Source of the DNA: an uncultured Clostridia bacterium
Lineage (GTDB): Bacteria; Bacillota; Clostridia; Oscillospirales; Acutalibacteraceae
Assembly (NCBI GenBank): GCA_947567585.1
Contig: CANONE010000144.1
Coordinates: forward strand, 1-5,018
DNA length: 5,018 nucleotides
Reading direction: 5' to 3'
Under the pieces are notes generated by a model that saw only the letters and a program-made list of their open reading frames with translations, was not told where the DNA came from and made no database searches. Every line of letters starts with the position of its first letter. The first letter of the stretch is position 1. This document shows, piece after piece, positions 1-5,018 of this stretch. A program made the position numbers and the translations under genes.

Positions 1-72
1 CGCCAGAAGGGATTCGAACCCCCGACCTTTTGGTTCGTAGCCAAACACTCTATCCAGCTGAGCTACTGGCGC
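1..72 (-). tRNA. tRNA-Arg (anticodon ACG), 3' end cut by window edge
   Basis: The minus strand folds into a standard cloverleaf. The acceptor 5' strand is GCGCCAG (72 down to 66). The D stem is GCTC/GAGT, with a loop carrying GG and then A at position 20. The anticodon stem is TTTGG/CCAAA around the loop CTACGAA, which gives anticodon ACG (arginine, CGN codons; A34 is normally deaminated to inosine by TadA). A 5-nt variable loop is followed by a T arm with loop TTCGAAT. A20 and C35 are the known arginine identity elements of bacterial ArgRS, which supports the call. The visible 3' strand CTGGCG ends at base 1, so the last acceptor base, the discriminator and any encoded CCA lie outside the window. 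The gene has its own consensus promoter just upstream. Its terminator is not in view. Confidence 0.97.
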
Positions 73-88
73 TTATTTCAGCTTCATT

Positions 89-117
89 ATTATAAGCCTT
101 ATCGCTGGATTTGTCAA
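89..117 (-). promoter_or_regulatory. Consensus sigma-A promoter of tRNA-Arg
   Basis: On the minus strand, TTGACA (112-117) and TATAAT (89-94) are separated by exactly 17 nt, so both hexamers and the spacer match the housekeeping consensus. Transcription should start near base 82, about 10 nt before the tRNA 5' end at 72, a short leader typical of tRNA genes. The -35 box contains the TGA stop codon of the upstream GH13 gene (114-116), so promoter and coding sequence overlap by a few bases. No terminator separates the two genes, so GH13 transcripts probably run through this promoter into the tRNA. Confidence 0.92.
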
Positions 118-2087
118 GTGTTTGTTTCGATTTCTCTGTGAAATTTTAGCAGCGCGCAGCTATAGGGACGCAGTACTGTCACGGAACCCAGCGTTTCCCC
201 CATAATATACTGCCCGCCGTCTAGGTTTAGCTTGAGGGCCAGGATGCTTTGGGGCCGTTCGCTGCGGTTGACTACCAGCAGCAGGCTGTCCCGGTATACC
301 TGGTCAACGTCTGGGCGGGCATAAATCCGGTAGCGCTCTATAACCAGAAAATTGCCTTCCGCCCGCAGGGTGCGGTAGCCTCCCCGGGCAAGAATGTCCT
401 TATGCGCCTGCCTGACACTCCCTAGCTGCCGGTACCAGTCCAGTAAATCCTGATTCTCCCGGTCCCAGGGATAGCAGGCCCGGTTAAAGGGGTCCCGGTA
501 ACCCTCCATACCGGCCTCGTCTCCGTAATAGACGCAGGGCACGCCAGGAAGGATATATTGCAGCATGGCGGCCAACTTTAGCCGCTGTAGGCCAATTTCT
601 CTCTGGGCGGGGCTAAGCGTCTGACGGCTTTGCCACTCCCGCCCCCGGCTCCCGGCGGGCTCCCCTCCCAACACAGTCAGGGCTCGCTCCGTGTCGTGGG
701 TGCCGATATGGTTCATCAGCAGCCGCAGACACTGGGGCGGGTAGTTTTCCACGATGTTTTCTATGGCTTCCGCAAAGTTTTTGGGGTCCCCGCCCAAAAG
801 GAAGCCCAGAATGGCGTCCCGGAAGGGGTAGTTCATCACACTGTCCAGCTGTCCTCCCAAAAGATACCGCCGGCGCACACCGTAGGCGGCTTTGTTGGAG
901 GCGTCCTCCCAGACCTCTCCCAGAACCAGGGCCTGGGGATCCTGAGCCTTGGCGGCGACGGAAAGATTGTCTATAAACAGGTCCGGCAGCTCGTCGGCCA
1001 CGTCCAGCCGCCAGCCGGAGGCTCCGGCCCTTAGCCATTTACGGACAATGCCGTCTTCGCCGTTAATAAACGCATTATATCCCGGGTCCGTTTCGTTTAC
1101 ATTGGGCAGGGTGTCAAAGCCCCACCAGCTTTCATAGTCATTGGGCCAGTGCCGGAAATTGTACCAGCTGGCGTAAGGCGAATCCGGAGACTGATAGGCC
1201 CCCGGGCCCTTGTAGCGGCCCTCGCGGTTAAAGTACAGGCTGTCGCTGCCTGTATGGCTGAAAACGCCGTCGATGATCACCCGGATCTGAAGCTTTGCCG
1301 CCGCTGCGCACAGGGCGCGGAAATCTTCCTCTGTACCCAGCAGCGGGTCAATCTTGGAATAATTCGCCGTGTCATACCGGTGATTGGAATGGCTTTCAAA
1401 TATGGGGTTCAGGTAGACGCAGGTAACCCCCAGGCTCTTGAGGTAGGGAAGCTTTTCCTGAATGCCCCGCAAATTCCCGCCAAAAAAGTCGCTGTTGGTG
1501 ACGCGCCCCTGGGCGTTGGGCTTCCAGTCAGGCTGCTGGTACCAGTCCTGGTGATAGCTCCTGCCCTCCAGCAGGCGGGCCTCTTCACACGGCTTCTCGT
1601 CTGGCTGTCCTTTTTCGGTTGGGGCCTGCCCAGGCAAGGTCTCCTGGGCAAGCGTCCTTTCGCCAGGGGATTTATGAAAGCGGTCCGGGAAGATCTGGTA
1701 CATAATCCCCCCTTCCAGCCAGACGGGGGTCTCAAAACCTTCCTGATACACGGTGAGCTGCCAGCGGTAGGTGCCTCCAAAGACGGCCCAGCCCCGGTCT
1801 CCCCGGGAAAGCCGCTGCACGCCCCGGCAGGTACTGGCCTCAAACTGGTAGAAATAGAGCCCCGGGCCGTCTGGCGTGAAATCACATTCCCACCACTCCC
1901 GGTTGTCGCCGTTCATGCCGCACCAGAACATATCCTGGATGGCGGCGGGGCTGCCCTCCTTTTCCATGATAAGCCGCGCTGCGGAACAGCTGAGCTCCCG
2001 AGGCAGGGTAATGCGGAAATGTACCGGCTTCCCAGCCTCTACCGCCCCGGTAGGGGCCCGGTATTTCGGGTTTCTGGAATTAAACAA
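114..2087 (-). CDS. GH13 alpha-glycosidase, neopullulanase/cyclomaltodextrinase-like
   Basis: This is a 657-aa retaining alpha-glucan hydrolase of glycoside hydrolase family 13, probably acting in the cytoplasm on maltodextrins, cyclodextrins or pullulan-like alpha-1,4/1,6 glucans. Residues about 8-115 look like the N-terminal beta-sandwich (CBM34/E-set type) found in neopullulanases. The (beta/alpha)8 barrel starts at MYQIFPDRF (129-137). Conserved regions follow in order: GVTCVYLNP (220-228), IIDGVFSH (271-278, Asp273), GWRLDVADE (358-366, nucleophile Asp362), GEVWED (390-395, acid/base Glu391) and IGTHDTER (461-468, Asp465). PGVPCVYYGDEAGM (514-527) precedes the C-terminal beta domain. All three catalytic acids are present and no frameshift is seen. 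Residues about 138-178 are a charged, Pro/Gln/Glu-rich stretch that looks like a variable insertion. There is no signal peptide. The start is TTG at 2087: the in-frame stop TAA lies at 2103-2105, no ATG or GTG falls between, and AAGGAG sits 11 nt upstream. Exact specificity (neopullulanase, cyclomaltodextrinase, maltogenic amylase) cannot be fixed from sequence alone. Confidence 0.95.
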   Translation of the reverse strand: MFNSRNPKYRAPTGAVEAGKPVHFRITLPRELSCSAARLIMEKEGSPAAIQDMFWCGMNGDNREWWECDFTPDGPGLYFYQFEASTCRGVQRLSRGDRGWAVFGGTYRWQLTVYQEGFETPVWLEGGIMYQIFPDRFHKSPGERTLAQETLPGQAPTEKGQPDEKPCEEARLLEGRSYHQDWYQQPDWKPNAQGRVTNSDFFGGNLRGIQEKLPYLKSLGVTCVYLNPIFESHSNHRYDTANYSKIDPLLGTEEDFRALCAAAAKLQIRVIIDGVFSHTGSDSLYFNREGRYKGPGAYQSPDSPYASWYNFRHWPNDYESWWGFDTLPNVNETDPGYNAFINGEDGIVRKWLRAGASGWRLDVADELPDLFIDNLSVAAKAQDPQALVLGEVWEDASNKAAYGVRRRYLLGGQLDSVMNYPFRDAILGFLLGGDPKNFAEAIENIVENYPPQCLRLLMNHIGTHDTERALTVLGGEPAGSRGREWQSRQTLSPAQREIGLQRLKLAAMLQYILPGVPCVYYGDEAGMEGYRDPFNRACYPWDRENQDLLDWYRQLGSVRQAHKDILARGGYRTLRAEGNFLVIERYRIYARPDVDQVYRDSLLLVVNRSERPQSILALKLNLDGGQYIMGETLGSVTVLRPYSCALLKFHREIETNT

Positions 2088-2098
2088 TCTTATACCAA

Positions 2099-2104
2099 CT
2101 CCTT
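2099..2104 (-). promoter_or_regulatory. Ribosome binding site fixing the TTG start of the GH13 gene
   Basis: AAGGAG on the minus strand lies 11 nt before TTG at 2087. The spacing is at the long end of normal but acceptable. The in-frame stop TAA at 2103-2105 overlaps this site, so the reading frame cannot begin further upstream. TTG is therefore the first usable start codon. The next in-frame ATG is about 40 codons inside the N-terminal beta-sandwich. Confidence 0.75.
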
Positions 2105-2127
2105 AAGGCCGTAGGGGCTTTGGTTTC

Positions 2128-2190
2128 GTCCGCCGGCCCGGCCGACTCAGAACGGTCCCCGCTGGGGGCCGTCCCTGTCATGCTGCAGGG
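2128..2190 (-). other. Cluster of GC-rich hairpins in the GH13 upstream leader
   Basis: Three inverted repeats lie between the putative glgP terminator and the GH13 Shine-Dalgarno site. The first, 2128-2146, has arms GTC.GCC / GGC.GAC with one C-C mismatch around a 5-nt centre. The second, 2152-2172, is a 9-bp stem with one G-T pair and a 3-nt GCT loop. The third, 2173-2190, is a CCCTG/CAGGG stem with an 8-nt loop and directly abuts the second. None is followed by a T-run on either strand, so they are not simple terminators. They may be a structured 5' leader, a mRNA-stabilising processing region, or an extragenic palindromic repeat. I do not recognise a known riboswitch class here. The rest of 2088-2326 holds no gene or convincing promoter that I can see. 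Confidence 0.5.
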
Positions 2191-2198
2191 CATGTTTG

Positions 2199-2221
2199 AA
2201 AAATCGAAAGCGGCCGCTTTC
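2199..2221 (-). terminator. Possible intrinsic terminator after glgP
   Basis: A perfect 16-bp palindrome (2206-2221; GAAAGC, GGCC, GCTTTC) can fold on the minus strand as a 6-bp stem with a GGCC tetraloop. It is followed after two bases by five Ts (2203-2199). It lies about 105 nt after the glgP stop codon and 110 nt before the GH13 start. The stem is short and the T-run modest, so termination is probably partial, which would lower GH13 expression relative to glgP. The palindrome contains an 8-bp GCGGCCGC core and could instead be a dimeric protein-binding site. Confidence 0.45.
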
Positions 2222-2326
2222 CGCGTCGAATATCCTCGTCAATCGCGAGATTGCCTTGCGGTTTTCTCCTTGAAATCAACTGCTTCTGGTCAACAATTCA
2301 GCATTTCCTGTATTGTTAAACTAACC

Positions 2327-4765
2327 CTAGTCGAAAATTTTGGCGGAGAGGTTTTTTTCGGGGGGGACGGGGTTGGCAAACCAGATATTGCCGGCGTAGT
2401 CCCGGATGGAGCGGTCGGCGGCGAAACGGCCGGAGCCCGCGATGTTCATCAAAGACATCTTGTTCCAGCGGGTCTGATCCAGATACAGCTCTTGGGCCCG
2501 GCGCTGGGCTTCCCGGTAGGACTGGAAGTCCGCCAGGGCCATGTAGCGGTCCTGCTGGAGAATGGCGGCGAAAATGTCCCCGAAATGCTTGCCGCCAATA
2601 CCGCTGTTAAGGGTGTCCAAAGCCCTGCGGATTTGGTGGTCGTGCTGATAATGCTGGGCCGGGTGATAGCCGGTGCGCTTGAGCTCCTCCACCTGGCTGG
2701 CCGTCATGCCGAAGAGGAAAATATTGTCGTCGCCCACGGCCTCATGAATTTCCACATTGGCGCCGTCCAGGGTGCCCAGGGTAATGGCGCCGTTAATCAT
2801 AAACTTCATATTGCTGGTGCCGGAGGCTTCCGTACCGGCCAGGGAGATCTGTTCGCTGATCTCAGCGGCAGGGGTCAAAAGCTCCGCCCAGGTGACGCAG
2901 TAGTTCTCCACGAAAATGACCTTCATCTTCTTGTTCACCCGCTGGTCGTTGTTGATGGTGTGGGCCAGCGCGGCGATGAACTCAATGATCTGCTTGGCAA
3001 AGTAGTACCCCGGCGCGGCTTTGGCTCCAAAGAACCAGGTGTGGGGCACAAAGTCGGCGTTGGGATTATCCAGCAGCCACTGGTAGGTGGCCAGAATGGA
3101 CAGGGCGTTCATGTGCTGCCGCTTGTACTCGTGCAGGCGCTTTACCTGGACGTCGAAAATGGAATCCGGGTCCACCACATCCCCCTGGGTGTGCTTGAGG
3201 TAGGCGGCCAGACGCTCCTTATTGCCCCTTTTAATCTTTTGCAGGTTTTCCAAAACAGCGGCGTCATCCTTGTACTTGGAAAGCTCTGAGAGCTTGCTGG
3301 CATCATAAATATACTCGTCTCCAATAAGCTGGGAGATCAGGGAGCTCAGCGCCGGGTTGGACTGGCACAGCCAGCGCCGGTGGGCAATACCGTTGGTTAC
3401 ATTAGTGAATTTCTGGGGCTCCTCCACATAGAAGTCGTGGAAGAGATCATCCTTGAGAATGTCGCTGTGCAAAGCGGACACGCCGTTGACGCTGTGGGAG
3501 CCGATGACGGCCAGGTTGGCCATTTTCACATAGCCGTTCTGAATGGGGGCCATGCGGCCGATCTTGCCGTGGTCCACGCCCTTGTACTTCATTTCCTCCC
3601 AGAAACGGCGGTTGATCTCTTCAATAATCTGATAGATTCTGGGCAGGCGCATCCGTACCAGGTCGCACTTCCAGGTCTCCAGGGCCTCGCTCATGACGGT
3701 GTGGTTGGTGTAGGCCACCGTCTTCTTCACAATTTCCCAGGCAGCCTCCCAGCTGTAGCCGCATTCGTCCAGCATAATGCGCATCATCTCGGGAATGGCC
3801 AGCACGGGGTGGGTGTCGTTGAGATGGATGGCCGCCAGTTCAGGCAGCTGGTCCAGGTTGCTGTGGACAAAGAGATGCCGCCGGATAATGTCCTGGATGG
3901 AGGCGGACACCAGGAAATATTGCTGGGAAAGGCGCAAAAGCTTTCCTTCGGTGTGGTCGTCCTCGGGGTAGAGGACCTTAGTAATCACCTCGGCCATGGT
4001 CTGCTGCTCCATGGCCCGCATGTAGTTGCCGCCGCCGAAAAGATTCATGTCGAACTGGTGATTCTCAGCCTTCCATACCCGCAACAGGCTGATGCCCCGG
4101 CCGTCCTTGCCGGAGACGTACAGGTCGAAGGGGACGGCGATAACGGTGGTGTAATCCTTGTGTTTTACGGCGTGGTACTGGTCGTTCCAACGCTCCTCAA
4201 TGTGGCCGTCGAAGCGGACCTCCACGGAATTGTCCGGCACCTGCTGCATCCAAACGGAACCGCCGGGCAGCCAGAAATCCGGAAGCTCCGTCTGCCAGCC
4301 CTCCACCAGCTTTTGGCGGAACAATCCGTATTCATACCGCAGGGAGTAGCCCATAGCGGGGTACCCCTGGGTGGCCAGGCCGTCCAAAAAACAGGCGGCC
4401 AAGCGCCCCAGGCCGCCGTTGCCCAGGCCCGCGTCCGGTTCCTGCTCATAGAGGTTTTCCAGCTTGATGCCGTACTCGGACAGGGCCGTACGGACATTCT
4501 CCTCCAGCCCCAGATTGTAAAGATTATTGCGCAGAGAGCGGCCCAACAGGAACTCCATACAGAGGTAATAGATGCGCTTGGTATCGGTGCGCTCGGCGTT
4601 CTGCTGGAACTCCGCCCGGCCCTTGGCCATCAGCTCCCGAATGATCAGCGCCACGGCCTTATAATATTCCTCATTGGTCGCGTTTTGCAGAGAGACCCCA
4701 AAGGTATGGGACAGTTTATCCCGAATGGCCTCTTTGATTTGCGAGACGGTCAGGTTGTAATTCAT
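2327..4765 (-). CDS. glgP: Glycogen/maltodextrin phosphorylase (GT35)
   Basis: This pyridoxal-phosphate enzyme releases glucose-1-phosphate from the non-reducing ends of alpha-1,4-glucans using inorganic phosphate. It is 812 aa from the chosen start, normal for bacterial phosphorylases. Residues (from this start): GNGGLGRLAACFLDGLA (115-131, glucan/phosphate-site glycine loop), LNDTHPVLAIPEMMRI (315-330), YTNHTVMSEALETW (352-365), VKRLHEYKRQ (541-550, phosphate site) and EASGTSNMKFMINGA (646-660, Lys654 forms the PLP Schiff base), then LGTLDGANVEI. The mammalian-type N-terminal phosphoserine segment is absent, as usual in bacteria. The frame also opens at an ATG ending at 4780, which adds five residues, but that ATG overlaps the Shine-Dalgarno sequence and has none of its own. 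ATG at 4765 lies 8 nt after GGAGG and is preferred. The downstream GH13 gene fits the same glycogen/maltodextrin catabolic role. Transcription likely starts at the promoter at 4854-4882. Confidence 0.97.
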   Translation of the reverse strand: MNYNLTVSQIKEAIRDKLSHTFGVSLQNATNEEYYKAVALIIRELMAKGRAEFQQNAERTDTKRIYYLCMEFLLGRSLRNNLYNLGLEENVRTALSEYGIKLENLYEQEPDAGLGNGGLGRLAACFLDGLATQGYPAMGYSLRYEYGLFRQKLVEGWQTELPDFWLPGGSVWMQQVPDNSVEVRFDGHIEERWNDQYHAVKHKDYTTVIAVPFDLYVSGKDGRGISLLRVWKAENHQFDMNLFGGGNYMRAMEQQTMAEVITKVLYPEDDHTEGKLLRLSQQYFLVSASIQDIIRRHLFVHSNLDQLPELAAIHLNDTHPVLAIPEMMRIMLDECGYSWEAAWEIVKKTVAYTNHTVMSEALETWKCDLVRMRLPRIYQIIEEINRRFWEEMKYKGVDHGKIGRMAPIQNGYVKMANLAVIGSHSVNGVSALHSDILKDDLFHDFYVEEPQKFTNVTNGIAHRRWLCQSNPALSSLISQLIGDEYIYDASKLSELSKYKDDAAVLENLQKIKRGNKERLAAYLKHTQGDVVDPDSIFDVQVKRLHEYKRQHMNALSILATYQWLLDNPNADFVPHTWFFGAKAAPGYYFAKQIIEFIAALAHTINNDQRVNKKMKVIFVENYCVTWAELLTPAAEISEQISLAGTEASGTSNMKFMINGAITLGTLDGANVEIHEAVGDDNIFLFGMTASQVEELKRTGYHPAQHYQHDHQIRRALDTLNSGIGGKHFGDIFAAILQQDRYMALADFQSYREAQRRAQELYLDQTRWNKMSLMNIAGSGRFAADRSIRDYAGNIWFANPVPPEKNLSAKIFD

Positions 4766-4773
4766 TACAAAAG

Positions 4774-4778
4774 CCTCC
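4774..4778 (-). promoter_or_regulatory. Ribosome binding site deciding the glgP start
   Basis: GGAGG on the minus strand lies 8 nt upstream of ATG at 4765, an ideal arrangement. Its first G is the third base of the upstream in-frame ATG at 4778-4780. That ATG therefore lies inside the ribosome binding site, and no second Shine-Dalgarno sequence precedes it. This argues against the five-residue-longer protein that gene callers favouring the longest frame would report. Confidence 0.85.
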
Positions 4779-4840
4779 ATATACTATAGAAATTATGTGA
4801 AACTACCGCAAAAAAATTAGGATTACCGGTCCTTCTCAGC

Positions 4841-4853
4841 TCATAATATATGA
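4841..4853. promoter_or_regulatory. Small dyad over the glgP transcription start (possible operator)
   Basis: TCATA-ATA-TATGA is a perfect dyad with 5-bp arms directly abutting the -10 box and centred on the predicted start of transcription. A repressor bound here would block glgP. The arms are short and AT-rich, so chance is a real alternative. I do not assign a regulator. Confidence 0.3.
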
Positions 4854-4882
4854 ATTATACACTAAAATCGCCGGAAAATCAA
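4854..4882 (-). promoter_or_regulatory. Sigma-A promoter of glgP
   Basis: On the minus strand, TTGATT (4877-4882, four of six consensus bases) and TATAAT (4854-4859, six of six) are separated by exactly 17 nt. Transcription should start near 4847, giving a leader of about 80 nt before the ATG at 4765. The surrounding DNA is AT-rich and free of coding frames. A dyad (4841-4853) covers the predicted start site and could be an operator. There is also a run of seven Ts in the leader (4810-4816) with only a weak 4-bp stem before it. Confidence 0.8.
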
Positions 4883-4942
4883 TCTCTATATTCGCCCAAT
4901 GATATTCCCTCAATTTGGTGAATGCAGACAGTTGCTGAAAAA

Positions 4943-5018
4943 AATACCATACAAATCTTACAATCAAAGCAAAATGTACGCGATTTCTTTCCTTTGATTG
5001 TAAGATTTGTATGGTATT
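4943..5018. repeat. Perfect 27-bp inverted repeat with 22-nt spacer at window edge
   Basis: Bases 4943-4969 and 4992-5018 are exact reverse complements over all 27 positions. The arms are AT-rich; the left one begins AATACCAT and the right one ends ATGGTATT. After one C-C mismatch the pairing continues inward for three A-T pairs. The right arm ends on the last base of the window, so it may continue outside. On the minus strand the structure is followed by a T-run (A4938-A4944 on the plus strand, two of the seven inside the arm), which resembles an intrinsic terminator for a gene to the right. The stem is much longer and more AT-rich than usual for that role. Other readings are a terminal-inverted-repeat mini-element, a recombination site or an assembly fold-back. 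Confidence 0.9.

Noticed and set aside
92..102. ATAAG-C-CTTAT dyad overlapping the tRNA promoter -10 box
   Set aside because: Very short arms partly dictated by the TATAAT sequence itself, so probably chance.
1149..2114. Long plus-strand open frame opposite the GH13 gene (321 codons)
   Set aside because: It lies wholly antisense to a gene with clear catalytic motifs. Its translation is low-information Val/Ala/Gly/Leu-rich sequence with no recognisable domain, as expected from GC-biased codons read backwards.
2145..2280. Short minus-strand open frames between glgP and the GH13 gene (about 30-40 codons)
   Set aside because: They have no ATG. The AAGGAG upstream has no start codon at proper spacing, and the frames run through the hairpin region.
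2160..2326. Separate promoter for the GH13 gene
   Set aside because: Several TTGA-type hexamers occur on the minus strand (for example TTGACC, TTGATT and TTGACG), but none has an acceptable -10 box 16-18 nt downstream.
2120..3289. Plus-strand open frame of 389 codons spanning the intergenic region and the 3' part of glgP
   Set aside because: Most of it is the antisense shadow of glgP. No Shine-Dalgarno site or promoter supports its start.
3380..4789. Plus-strand open frame of 469 codons opposite glgP
   Set aside because: It is the antisense shadow of a full-length, motif-complete phosphorylase, and its composition is dominated by Val, Gly, His and Leu.
4797..4812. CcpA cre-like sequence in the glgP leader (plus strand TGTGAAACTACCGCAA)
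   Set aside because: It lacks the central CG of the cre consensus at the required position and is not symmetrical enough to support catabolite control.
4810..4833. AGGA/TCCT stem followed by seven Ts in the glgP leader, possible attenuator
   Set aside because: The stem has only four base pairs around a 7-nt loop and is too weak to be a credible terminator.

Overview
This window suggests a Gram-positive Firmicute of the class Clostridia, possibly a gut Oscillospiraceae/Ruminococcaceae-type organism. The grounds are moderately GC-rich genes with AT-rich promoter regions, Shine-Dalgarno sites of the GGAG(G) type, consensus sigma-A promoters, and protein sequences that read like clostridial glycogen enzymes. 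The lineage is inferred from sequence style and was not searched.

Everything recognisable lies on the minus strand, so transcription runs from right to left. From the right edge inward: (1) 4943-5018 is a perfect 27-bp inverted repeat with a 22-nt spacer, touching the last base of the window. (2) 4854-4882 is a good sigma-A promoter, with a small dyad over the expected transcription start. (3) 2327-4765 is a full-length glycogen/maltodextrin phosphorylase, glgP (812 aa; the best start is the second ATG). (4) 2088-2326 is a 239-nt intergenic stretch with several GC-rich hairpins, one of which (2199-2221) has the shape of an intrinsic terminator for glgP. (5) 114-2087 is a complete 657-aa GH13 enzyme of the neopullulanase/cyclomaltodextrinase type, starting at TTG behind a clear Shine-Dalgarno site. 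(6) 89-117 is a perfect-consensus promoter whose -35 box contains the GH13 stop codon. (7) 1-72 is tRNA-Arg(ACG), cut by the left edge just before its 3' end.

The two enzymes make a simple alpha-glucan breakdown module. GlgP releases glucose-1-phosphate from the non-reducing ends of glycogen or maltodextrin. The GH13 enzyme, with no signal peptide, would hydrolyse short or branched maltodextrins in the cytoplasm, including limit dextrins that GlgP leaves. No separate promoter was found for the GH13 gene, so it probably depends at least partly on read-through from glgP. The tRNA has its own promoter.

No defence system, mobile-element gene or CRISPR array is visible. The parts least explained by ordinary annotation are the edge inverted repeat and the hairpin-rich glgP-GH13 intergenic region.
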